Assembly (NCBI RefSeq): GCF_017591425.1
Contig: NW_024466004.1
Coordinates: 36,458,501-36,522,500, forward strand
Length of the DNA stretch: 64,000 bases
Direction of reading: 5' to 3'
Source of the DNA: Ochotona curzoniae
Lineage: Eukaryota; Chordata; Mammalia; Lagomorpha; Ochotonidae
Position 1 is the first letter of the stretch. Each line of letters starts with the position of its first letter. Positions 47,301-59,300 of this stretch are shown here, piece by piece. The translations under genes and the position numbers were made by a program. The notes below the pieces were generated by a model that was given only the letters and a program-made list of their open reading frames with translations, was not told the DNA's origin and searched no databases.

Positions 47301-50300
47301 TGAGTTTTTATTTAATAGGACACTTTTTATAATTTGATCTTGTTACTGGTAATTGTTCTGTTGGGCATCCTGTTTCTTCATGACTCAGTCTTCTTTTTTT
47401 TTTTTTAAGATATTTTTAAAATTGGAAAGTCAGATTTACAGAGACAAGAAGAGACAGAGAGAAAGATGTTCCACCCACTGGTTCACACCCCAAGTGGCTG
47501 CAATGGCCAGAGCTGATCTGATCTGAAGTCAGGAGCCAGGAGCTGCTTCTGGGATTCCCCAGGGTCCCAAAGCTTTGGGCCATCCTCTACTGCTTTCCCA
47601 GGCCACTAGCAGGGAGCTGGATGGGAAGTGAAGCAGCTGGGATTAGAACCAGCACCCTTATGGGATCTGAGCACATACAAGGCAAGGGCTTTAGCCCCAA
47701 GGCTGCTGCGCTGTGCCCATGATTCAGTCTTGATAAGGTGTATATTTCTAGGAGTTTTTGGTCCATTTCTTCTAGGTTATAAAATTTGTTGTCATAAAGT
47801 TGCTCTCAATAATCTGTTATCCTAGGCTCAATGTTGTGGTGTTGTAAATAAAGCCACTGCCTATGATACTGGCATTTTATATGGGCACTGGTTCCTGTTT
47901 GAGCTACTCCACTTCCTGTCCAGATCCTGCTAATGGCCTATGAAGGTAGTGGGCTCCTACCAGTATGTGAGAAGCCTGTAAGAAGCTTCTGGCTTGGGCC
48001 CGGCGCGGTGGCGCAAGTGGTTAAAGGTCCTCGCCTTGCACGCCCGGGATCCCATATGGGCGCCGGTTCTAATCCCGGCAGCCCTGCTTCCCTTCCAGCT
48101 CCCTGCTTGTGGCCTGGGAAAGCAGTCGAGGACGGCCCAAAGCTTTGGGAACCTGCACCCGCGTGGGAGACCCAGAAGAGGCTCCTGGCTTCGGATCAGC
48201 ATAGCATCGGCCCGTTGCGCTCACTTGGGGAGTGAATCATCGGACGGAAGATCTTCCTCTCTGTCTCTCCTCTCTGTATATCCGCCTTTCCAATGAAAAA
48301 ATAATAAAAATAAATCTTTTTAAAAAAAGAAGCTTCTGGCTCCTGGCTTTAGCCTGACCTACTGTTGGCCATTGTAGTCATCTAGGGAATAAACCAGCAG
48401 ATAAGAAGATCTCTCTGTCTCTCCTTCCTAACTCTGACTTTCAAAATGAATAAACGAAATCTTTAAAAAAATATTCTTATTTTTTCTGTGTTTGTGGTTT
48501 CAGTTTTAATATTTCCTGTCTTCTTTCTGAGTATTTTTGAATCCCCTCTCTTTTTGTTTAGTCTACCTGAGTTTGTAGTTTTACTTACCTTTTAAAGAGC
48601 TAGCTTTTCATTTATCTTTTTCTTTCCTCATATTTTAAGCTCTAATATTTATTATGTCTTTTTAAAGTGTAAAGGATCCTATTGTTATTGTATTAGAGTT
48701 TTTCTCCTCTTTTAGTCTATTAACACTTTTCAGGATTTATGTATTTGAAAGGCAGAGTAACAGAGGCAATGAGTGAGTGAAAGAGAAAGAGAGAGGTGCT
48801 CTCATATAACTGGCTTATGCCTTGAATGTCTGTAACAGTCAGAGCTAAAGCAGCCTGAGAGGTACTAGGAAATTCATTCGTCTCTTACATGAACAGCAGG
48901 GATGCAAGTACTTGGGTCAGCATCTGCTGTCTCCAGCAGAAAGCTGGATCAGAAACAGTCGGGACTATATACAGGCACTTTGATATGGGATCTAGGCATG
49001 CTAAGCAAAGACATAATCAGCCATACAGCTGCATTATAACACCTTCCCAAGTCTGTAAATATCTCCTTTGTGTACGTGGTTGTTCTAAAATCGGATGCAC
49101 ACATATTTATAAATGTTCATTCCTCTGGCTGAATTGTGCCTTTTCATTATATGATCATTATTTATTTATTTATTGTATAGTTTATTTAAAGGTAAGGAAA
49201 TCACAGATATACATTCAGGAATAGAGTGAGCAGACAGGGGAAAGATGGGAGAGAAATGTTTTTATTTCTAGCTTGTGTCCACAGGAAGAGAGAGCATCCC
49301 TCCTTGTCTAGCTTCTCAGTGCCTGGGAAGGGGAGTGATTAAATGATACCAGGCGAGGTATGGACGACAGCCTGGGAAAGGGGCCATTTGATTGACAAGT
49401 GGACTGTATTACATAGAGTGAGGAAGGTATGGCTTCCACGTCATGAGCCTAAGCTTGCTACCTGTCTGTGGCAATTGATTTACCTCGTGAAATTTCTGAC
49501 TCCTATTCTTGCTGAAGGATATAGATTTATCTCACCTTATGTAGTTATAGGGGTGTAGGCCTTGCATGTCCTGGCTTTGGAAATTTCTCCCTGTTTCATT
49601 TAATGGATCCATCTCATAAGCCATGGAAAGTATAGCTGGTGCCAGTGGCTATGTCCTCCATATTGTCATGACCATTCTGAGAACTCACTATCCTTTTTCT
49701 GTCCTTTGAAGCAACACCTGTGGCCCTCAGCTTGTTCACAGAGACAGGCCATCTCATCCTTTGTGTGCATCTGGGCCTGATCTCCCCTACATACGCTTCA
49801 GCATAGGAGGCAACACAATATGCACTGTGGCTGAATACCAGTACACACATCCCAGTCTCTGGTTCCTGAGAACAAGAGATCCTGTTGCATCTGGGTTCTA
49901 TAGAACATGGAGGTCCAGGTTTCTTGGCAGTGGTAAAGGCCATCATTGAGATTTCCTGACCCTGGAGTCTCTGCCTCAGGCTCTGGCCAGCACTTTTGTG
50001 AGAGCCTAAAACCCATCAAGTCTCTGCCTTGCTTTTCCCAGACCAGTGCAGGGTTGCACAGCAGACATGATGTGCCCAGGATCCGTCAGGTGCCTCCTCC
50101 TCCACCACCTCAGGAACCTGGCCTTAAGCCCCCGGCCAACTGCATTGATGTGCTGCATGTGCAGCATACCTAGCACCTGTGGGATCCAGGGCCTGCCCAC
50201 TTCCATATTGGTGCTCTGGAACACTGCTGATCCCTCCTCCCTGTTACCTATGAGGCCCTTAGCCTGCCCACCTTCACAGCATTGTGTTGCTTTGCTGCCA

Positions 50301-53300
50301 GTCTAGCCTACTTAGGACCCCAGTGTTAGACCCCTGACATGCTGCTCCCAGACCAGCAGGGAGCCACACCATGGTGAGGATTGCGTAAGAACTCTGAGTG
50401 AGACATTTGGCACATCTATTCCCTGACCAGTGAATATCTATTCTAAGGCCTGTTGGTTGACTGTCATGACTACTTTAGAAATGTTTGGGGACTTGATGTA
50501 GAAGCTGACCTGACGTGTAGGTTAACTTACCCAAAGCCATAGTCTGTTTTTTTTTTAATAAAGATTTATTTATTTTTATTGCAAAGTCAGATATACAGAG
50601 AGGAGGAGTGATAGGGAGGAAGATCTTGCGTCCAGTGGTTCACTCCCTAAGTGACCGCAATGGTCAGAGCTCAGCTGATCCAAAGCCAGGAGCCAGGAAA
50701 TTCCTCCAGGTCTCCCACACAGGTGCACGATCCCAAGGCTTTGCGCCATCCTCAATTGCTTTCCTGGCCACAAGCAGGGAGCTGGATGGGAAGCAGGGTC
50801 GCCGGGATTAGAACCGGCGCCCATATGGGATCCCGGTGCATTCAAGGCAAGGACTTTAGCTGCTAGGCCACCACACAGGGGCCTCTGATTTTTTAAGGTA
50901 AATGTTGTGTGACATACTGAGATCCAAAAGCAGCTTCCAGAGAGGATCAAGTAAAGAATAAAATGTCTGCTTTAACATGCCACAGCCTTAACATGCTCTT
51001 GTTTCAGCCTTAATTTTAGGCCAGCCTTTTGCATTGAGCCCCAGGGTCTGAGCTTGCTCAGTACTTCTTTGACTTCCCCAGGTACAGGTCTCCATTACTT
51101 CCAACCTAGTAGAAGATCTAGGATACAAACAGGTTTCTTGCTTTTTTCTCCATTGACAGCTAAGCTTATTGCAGTAGATTAAGTAGGGGAGGGTGGGACA
51201 CAAGATTCTAGGATGGAAACAATGTCCCTGCCTCTTTTCTAGTGCTGAAATAACTGTTTTGTATCAGTGCAGCACCTGGGCATGAGTGAGTTTTCCCATC
51301 CTCATGTGGGATTTGGTTCACATTTTCCTTGTTATTCATTGTAGCCTAAGTAACAGTGTGCTTTTTCTGTTCTTTCCAGCAGCAGCTAGCTTTTGCCTAG
51401 TGTCACAGCAGGGCTTAGAGATGGGAAACTATTAACCCCTTTCCAGCAGCAGACAGCTTTTGCCTTATTTCAGAATTTGGTGAGTGTCTTACTCTACCTT
51501 AGCAGTGGCTGAATATGTACTCTTATAGGCTAAAAGTATGGATGGACTTGTCGCACTACATATCTGTACTTCCAGTTAGACTTTTTCTGGTCTGTCCTGC
51601 TCACAGAGTTTCTTATGAGAATCCCAAGAGGCAGAAGATAATGAGAAAAGAAATGATAAGGTTCAGGGATTCAGTTGGCTTTGGGGCACAGTTACTTTAT
51701 AGTGACATCTCTCATTTTCCGTGTGTTTGGCCAAAGTTGAAATGATTCACATGCCCTCTTTCCTTGATGTGGCTGGTCACTCTTTAGAGTTTATGTCATC
51801 TGCTGTCTGAATACAACACCTTGATTTTAGCCATTTTCCTTTTTGAAGGATAGCAGCTTAACTCCTTGTTCTGTGTTAATCTTTGCAGGTGACTTTTTTT
51901 TGAAAATAAGGTTTAGATAAGATCACAAGGACTTCTTTGCACTCCCACCGCCACCCTGACTAATAGCAAGCCAACTAAGTTCTTGTGTAACTAAGGAATA
52001 GGCTTACAGAAGGAAATGATTCCACTGAATCGGGAAGAGATAGAAAAAGGCAGGAAAAGGACTTTTCTTCTCTTGAACAGAAGATATTTGTATAATATTA
52101 GTGCAAGTCATATATCTAGTTTAAAGATCGTAAATATGACCATTATAAATGACCCCTGGTCTCTACATAAGTTTGTGGATTTATTTTCAAATTATAGCTC
52201 GATTGGTAAAATTTTAGAGCTTTTACTAATTGATTTCCATTTAGTTAAATATCAGGGCTTTTTTTTCTAATACTTTTACATTAATGGTCTTTAATAGTTA
52301 TGCCAGTTGAGTTTGCAAAGTTCTTAGAAGCTTATACCACATTTTCTTAGGTAAATAATTATTTTAAAATAATTATTTTAAGATTGTTTTCTTCCAGTTT
52401 TGATATCAAGCTTGAGCTAGTCTGTTTCTTCTGAGGAATCCTGTGTTTTCTGTGAATAAGTGTCCTTAAGTAATGGGTGATGATGAAAGAAAATCTTAAT
52501 GTTTTGGCTAGTAGAATTTTGCCTCTTTTTAAATTCAGACCACTCACTCCAAGTGTGATTGTCTCCCTCCTTCTGCCTCAACTTCTCTAAAAAAGTGAGC
52601 CTTATGCTTCTTGCAGAATGGAGTTAGACTGATGCTGTTTGATTGTGTGGAGTTTGGCAGTTAGGATCCAAGATAATGTTACTTCTTACTTCTTCATGTT
52701 ACTTCTTACAGACCTGCCTGAAATCTCTGATTTTGTACTTTTTGGACTCTTGTTGAATAAGTTGGTGGTGGTGATGACTGTTTTTGGCACGTTCTCCTTC
52801 TACTTACACTGGCTTTATTTTCACCATCCTTTAGTCTGCTAAGCATGTTATGTTACTACCAGTCTGCCTTTCACACTTTGAGAACTTTGTTACAATTATT
52901 CCCTTGTTTCTGAGTTTCATGTCTTTATCTTTTTATTTAGATGTACTTATTATTTATATATGAAAGACAGATTTGCAAAGTGAAAGTGATAGAGAAGGAG
53001 AGATATTGCATGCATTGGTTCACCCCTAAATGGCCTCAATGACTGGAGCTGATCCAGTCTGAAGCCGGGAGCCAGGAGATTCTTCTGAGTTTCCCATGTA
53101 GGTACAAGGTCCCAAGACTTGGGCCATACCTTCTTGGTTTCCTAGGCCATTAGCAAGGAGCTGGATTGGAAGAGGAGTTTTTGGGACAGGAATCAGTGCT
53201 TATTTAGGATTTTAGGCAGGCCTTTTGTCTTGAGCCCCAGGGTCTGAGCTTTTTCACTGTTTTTGTGATATCCCCAGGGACAGATGTCCCTGACCTTTTT

Positions 53301-56300
53301 AAAATGTCCTTGTGTTACATATGAAAGAGGGGCAGCATGGACGCATAGTAGATGAATTCTTCAAAAATAATGCAAAAAATTAGACATGCAATCTAATAAA
53401 TAAAATAAAAATTCTAAACTTGGTTAATTCAAAAGAAGGCAAGGAAAGGGGAATTGAAACCCAAATACAAAACTTGAGAATGGGAAACAGTAAAATGGTG
53501 TATATTTTAATTCAGTCACAATAACAATTTTAAGTATAAATACATCAGGTATTCTGATTAAAAGATAAAAGTTGTGTGTGTGTGCGCGCATGTGCATGCA
53601 TGTATGTTGTTTTACCGAGACTTAACTGTATGAAGTTTATAAAGATGTACCTTACAAAAATATAAATACATTTATGGAAAGATGTGTTCTACCCAAGCAG
53701 CATTACTCTTTGGACTGTATTATGCTAAGATTTTTAAAAATATTACTAGACAAATTTCAGACTCTTACTACAGACAAAGACACTTTATAATACTTATAAA
53801 GACTCATTTCATTAGGAAAATTCTTCATAACTTAAAGAAAAGCTTTACAATCTATGAAACAAAGATTCATAGAATTGAAGGATGGGTTGGCATTTGTAAT
53901 CACATTCACATATAGCAATAGTTAGAACTAGCTAAAAGATAAAAATGGAGTGTGCACCACATTGTAACCCTGGATTGATATCAGGTACTGGGATGGTGGG
54001 AGGCTGGGTATGGCCTCTCCCCTTACCTCTCCTCTCCCCCCAGAAATGGGAAGAAGAAATAGAAAGTTTGGAAATAATGATCACACCCGTTTTTCTCTAA
54101 CCCTAGATCTTATCCACCCTTATCAACTATGTAAACATCATCTATAATAATAATAATAATAATAATAATAGAGTAAAAAAATCTAGTTAACAGATAAAAA
54201 TGTGCAATTTCTTTACTGAACACAAGGTGGCAAAATAGTCTCAGTACTCATAAAGATGTATTTGTTCAGTGAATACATTAAAATATGCCATATTTTCCCC
54301 CTCATTTTTCAATAAAATTAACATTGGTGAATAATTTAAGTAAATAGAAAATACTGCAGTATAGTGGCATAATACTTGAAACATATATACTAGAAATTTT
54401 TGTTGAACTGTTTTGCTACATCTTATAGGCTAGGCAATGATATTCTTGTTTTTATTGTCATTTCTTCAAAAAAAAAAGTTTTGTTTTTTTCTTAATGATT
54501 TCTTCAGCGCCACAAGAGTAATACAGTAGCATCATTTTCTACAAGAAGGTTTTTGATTTTCTTTTCCATTCCTGTAGTGATGCATTGGTCATTCTGTAGC
54601 ATGTTGATGTTTTTCATGTTGATGTAAGTTTTCTGTTTTTCTTCCTGTTATAGATTGTGTTTTCTGGCCCTGTATTTAAGGGAGTGTATTATAAAAGCAT
54701 AGCAGATACCGACCTGTCCTGATGTGGAGACATAGTGCAGTATGTATCTCTGCATCCAGACCAACCATGGACTCCCAGTGAAACAGTTGAATTGTATGCT
54801 GACAGTAGGATGCTGGACTCTCTGCTATTGTCCATGCCTACAATGTCAGGAAACACTCCAGTAGCAGAATGATGGGCATGTGACTGTTTGTGAGGGACTA
54901 CCCATTGTAATACTAGAAGGGAGGTCAGTGGGAGGAGGTGGAATTCCAGAGCCTATGGAACTGTATCATAAAATAATAATTAAAAATTTTTGTTGTTGAA
55001 TGAATATATGTTGTGGAACTTTGAAGTTAATTATTTGTATTTTAAAACATAAAATTATTTTTCAATCTATTTACAAAACACTGTTTTAAAAAATATATTT
55101 TATTATTTATTTGAAAGTCAAAGTTATATGTAAAGACGGGAAAATCAAGAAAGAGATCTTCCTTGTGCTGGCTCTGCCCCCCCAAGGCCCACATTTGTTG
55201 TGATGGCCTAGACTGGATCCTGGAGCCAGGTGCTTCTTCTGTGTCTCGCGGGTAGTTGCAGGCACCCTAGCACTTAGGCCATCCTCTGCTGCTCTGCTAG
55301 TTACATTAACAGGGAGCTGGATCAGAAGTGGAATATCTGGGACTCAAACTAGTACCCATGTGTACTATTGGTGTTGTAGACAGAAGCTTAACCCATTTAG
55401 GGCCAGCCCCCAAAATACCACTTATTCTGATAGATATAGATATAGTATTTATTTTATTTTTTTAATGCTGTTTACATAGTTGAGAAAGATATATAACTGG
55501 GCCCAGTGTGGTGGCCTAGCGCATAAAGTCCTTGCCTTGCACACACCAAGATCCCATATGGGCGCCGGTTCTAATCCTGGCAGCCCCACTTCCCATCCAG
55601 CTCCCTGCTTGTGGCCTGGGAAAGCAGTGGAGGACAGCCCAAAGCCTTGGGACTCTGCACCCGCGTGAGAGATCTGGAAGAACTCCGGGCTCCTGGCTTT
55701 GGATTGACTCAGGTCTGGCCATTGCAGTCACTTGGGGAGTGAACCATCGGACAGAAGATGATTCTGTCTCCTCCTCTCTATATCTGACTTTACAATAAAG
55801 CAAAATAAATCTTTATTTTTAAAAGATATATAATCATGTGGACCACTGATTGGGGTGGGAACAGTCAAGGTATGGAGGAAGAAGGGTGGGACAGATATTT
55901 CCAATTTTAATTTTTCTACTGTATGCTGGAGCGGGGCGGGGAGGGAGAGGAAGAAGGGGCGATTCTGTGCTGCCAAACTACTGGGGATAGAGATGTGGTC
56001 ATTTGATGTCATCTTAGAGAGCCCAGTATGAGGAAGAATATTCCAGTGGTGTTATTGAGTGGTTTTACAGTTCTGAGGCATTCTTGGTTTCATTGCTCCA
56101 AAGCTGAGAAAATCAAGAGCTATTGTTTGACAAAGTCCACCTTAGTGCATTCACATTGCCAGATGCTTGTTAAGTTGCAGCACCCATCAGTTTGCATGGG
56201 AGCCAGGGCTAGGGGCAGAACTGAAAAGGTAACTGCATTCACCAGTGCATAGCCTGATGTAGGTGACAGACTGAACTGAACCCTGCGCTAGCTGGAGCAC

Positions 56301-59300
56301 CCCAGGTGAGGTTTCTTGGGGGACTCCCCAGCAACTGGACTCAGTCTCTGGCCACAGGGAAAATCACAGGGCGTGTGCCCCAGCCTTGGAGTGCAGATGG
56401 ACTGGGTCTCCTCAGCTGTGAATGCCAGTGCAGTTGACAGTATAGCCAGATGCACACAGGGGACTTAACAGTTAGATGATCTAGGCCAGCAGAGAAAGTT
56501 GAGTGTCAAGTTAGAGGATGGAAAGTGGAACAGGTTGAACATCACTGCTGGCCAAGCTTTGGCACCTTTCAATTACTTAAAAGCAAAGTTAGAGAGAGAG
56601 AGAGAGGAAGAAAGAGATGTTCTGTCACCCGTTTTACTCCGTAAGTGCTTGGTCAGGATGAGTCTGAGAGACCAAAATTTTGAACGATCATCTCCTGCTT
56701 CCTGTGGTGCACTAGCAGGAAACGAATGCTACATGAAGAATGGTTCTGTTTATTATTAAATTGCTTTTGTAATTCTCCCAGTATTAAAACTGTTATTCTG
56801 TGATTGAAATTAAGTATTCATTTTGACAGTGCAATGTACTAAATGTAATTATAAAATGGACACTTTTGATACCAAGAATTGGCTTGAGAGCTCAGAATTT
56901 GAAGTTCGTAGCACAAAACAATTTAGTGTGAGAAGGTATTAGAACAGGTAGTACTAGTACTTTGACTAACAAAACTCAGTGTCTCTGTTACTAGTACTTT
57001 GACTAAAAAACTCAGTGTCCCTGTTATTTTGAATGTATTTTAACTGCACAGTGTATCCTTCAGTATTGCCAAGATATTTTAAAATGTTTATTCAAATGTT
57101 GGACTATATCTTTGTAAAGCAACTGCTGAGTTTTAATTTTAATTAGTTACTTTCCTTAATGCAGGAAATCTTTTGTGTTTGTGTGAGTTTATTCGTTATT
57201 AAAGTTTAGAAAACAAAACACTAAAATAAGATATTAACATAAAGGAAGAGAGCGATGGATGGATGGATGGATGGATGGATGGATGGATGGATGGATGGAT
57301 GGATGATTGGTTGGAAGGAAGGGCTGGCAGATACTTGGATGGATGGCCAGACAGGTAGATGACATCTTCCCTAAATCCTCTATCAGTGAAGATCACCCTG
57401 CACATGGCCTGAAAGCATCTATTGAGTTGTGAACAGAAGGCCTTGGTCCCAATCTAATTCTGTATCGTTCAAGATTGGTGTTTCAAGAATTCCATCTTGG
57501 TTCCTGTTTCTATTAAAATTTCAATTTTGCAGAATTTGATAATAGCTTAACATCAATTTGAGATTATGTCTATTGGTTCATAACTTTTTTTTACTTAATG
57601 TGTCTCCCTCCAAAATGAATGCTCATTTTAGACAATTTAGATTTACTAAATTCAAAATTCCTGTCCTGTAGTGCAGTACATTGAGTGTACAGGCGCTGTC
57701 CAGCCCTCTTCACATAGCTCTGTGGATTAGAGTATAAGGAACCCTACCCTAATATAACAACTGATGTGAGTTCTAAACTATTCTGACTCTAACCTGGTAG
57801 GCTTGTGTTGTCTACCAGAACCCATCATTCTGGTAAGTTAACTTGTATAATGAAATCTAAGTCTGTTTACTATTCTTGATATTTTGAAACAATTTGTTGA
57901 ATAGAGTGTTTTTAAGGAAACTTGCAGCTTTTATAATCTTTAAAGCTCACTTAGGATATTGGCTTTCATTGCTTTGATATAGGATTTGTTTACAATGTCA
58001 GCCCGTACATGGAATATCATCCTGGTGGAGAAGATGAGCTAATGAGAGCAGCAGGATCCGATGGTACTGACCTTTTTGATCAGGTAAGGTCGTGAAATTA
58101 ATCAAAAAATTACAATGGAAGAGTACTCTTAGATTTGGCAGTATGACATTTATAGAAAAAAAATAATAGATTTTATTATGTGTTGGCGTAAATTTGAGAA
58201 GTAGGCAGATGTTCACTAGTAGCAGCTGCTTAATTTGCCTTTGAATTGTTTTAGAATTTTAGAGATGATACTGAATCTGGCAGTGCTTACTGCTTCCTCT
58301 GCTGGTCACTGTTGACTCAGTCTTGATTGATTTTCATAATGAGGATGATTGACTTATGAAAGGCAGTGATGATTGGAAGGAACATTGAGAGACTTAATCA
58401 CTTTAAATAAGTTGCTTAATTCTCTGCTCTTAGTCTTTTCTCATTTGGAAATATTTATTCAGTTTCTTCAATGTGCTGAATCTGCCTGGTAAGTAGAAGT
58501 TAGATGAGATTGACTGATAAATGGAAAATTTATTTTTCCTCAGGTGATAATGGAAATTCTGTGTATCTCACATTTCCCCTTTTATTTACTGAAAGCAGGC
58601 TTTAGTTCTTGTACTGTTTAGAAGCCATTACATATGTTAATTGCTGCGATGGCATTATTTAGAAGAATAGAAATGAATTTAGTATAAAAAAATTTTGGTG
58701 GTTTTCTTTTCTGGTATTTAATGATGATTAACCATGTTGTAGGTTTTTTTTTTTTTTCATTAAGTTACCTGAGGCAGATTGTTCTATATATTTTTTCTTT
58801 TTTTTTTTAAGATTTATTTTATTTTTATTGGAAAGGCGGATTTACAGAGAGGATAGACAGAGAGGAAGATCTTCCGTCCTATGATTCACTCCCCAAGTGA
58901 GTGCAGTGGCCAGTGCTGCGCCGATCCAAAGCCAGGAGGCTCTTCCGGGTCTCCCACGCGGGTCCCAGGGTCCCAAAGCTTTGGGCCGTCCTCGACTGCT
59001 TTCCCAGGCCACAGGCAGGGAGCTGGATGGGAAGCAGGGCTGCTGGGATTAGAACCGGTTGCCCATATGGGATCCCGGGCATGCAAGGCGAGGATTTTAA
59101 CCACTACACCATCGCGCTGGGCCCTATATATTTTTTCTTATAAAATGTAATTTAATCTCTTCCCCCTTCTTTTTCATCCACCTTGGGTTTGGTTTTTTTT
59201 GGCCAGAATTACAGAAACATAATTTGTTTTATGTTTAGAAGTACTTACATGCAATTACTTGTCTGGCAGAACCTAGTTTATTATTACTGTTCTTCCTGGA

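Larger units (their letters stand above)
44220..49165 (-). mobile_element. Long old L1 LINE, antisense, interrupted by several SINEs
   Basis: Collinear antisense L1 ORF2 landmarks occur in order: ATAGTATTCCATTGTGTATG, AGTACTGCAATAAACATGGG, CCACAATGGCTGCACTAATT, TCCTTTGTTGAACAGAAAC, CTGTGCTTTTGGGTTATAAT, TTTATTGAAAAGACTGTCC, TTACTCAAGATTGTTTTGG, then beyond the SINEs ACCTTGTCTGGTTTCTGG, CCATCTGGTCCTC, TCTTGATAAGG, CTTTTTGTTTAGTC, AAGAGCTAGCTTTTCATTTA and TATTTATAAATGTTCATTCC. The frame is broken throughout. Inserted SINEs fill about 45645-46125, 46643-47299, 47391-47718, 47827-48470 and 48730-49045. Confidence 0.8.
38206..57982 (+). other. CYB5R4: CYB5R4 intron 2
   Basis: A 19.8-kb intron, largely transposon-derived, with a long antisense L1, three lagomorph L1 3'-end insertions, a MaLR LTR and about 17 SINEs. 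Stretches where I recognise nothing are 38206-38999, 42370-43100, 43680-44219, 51200-52940, 53290-53927, 54203-54700 and 57310-57980. Confidence 0.85.

Noticed and set aside
57254..57304. Possible CRISPR-like or satellite array
   Set aside because: The repeat is a plain tetranucleotide microsatellite with no spacers.
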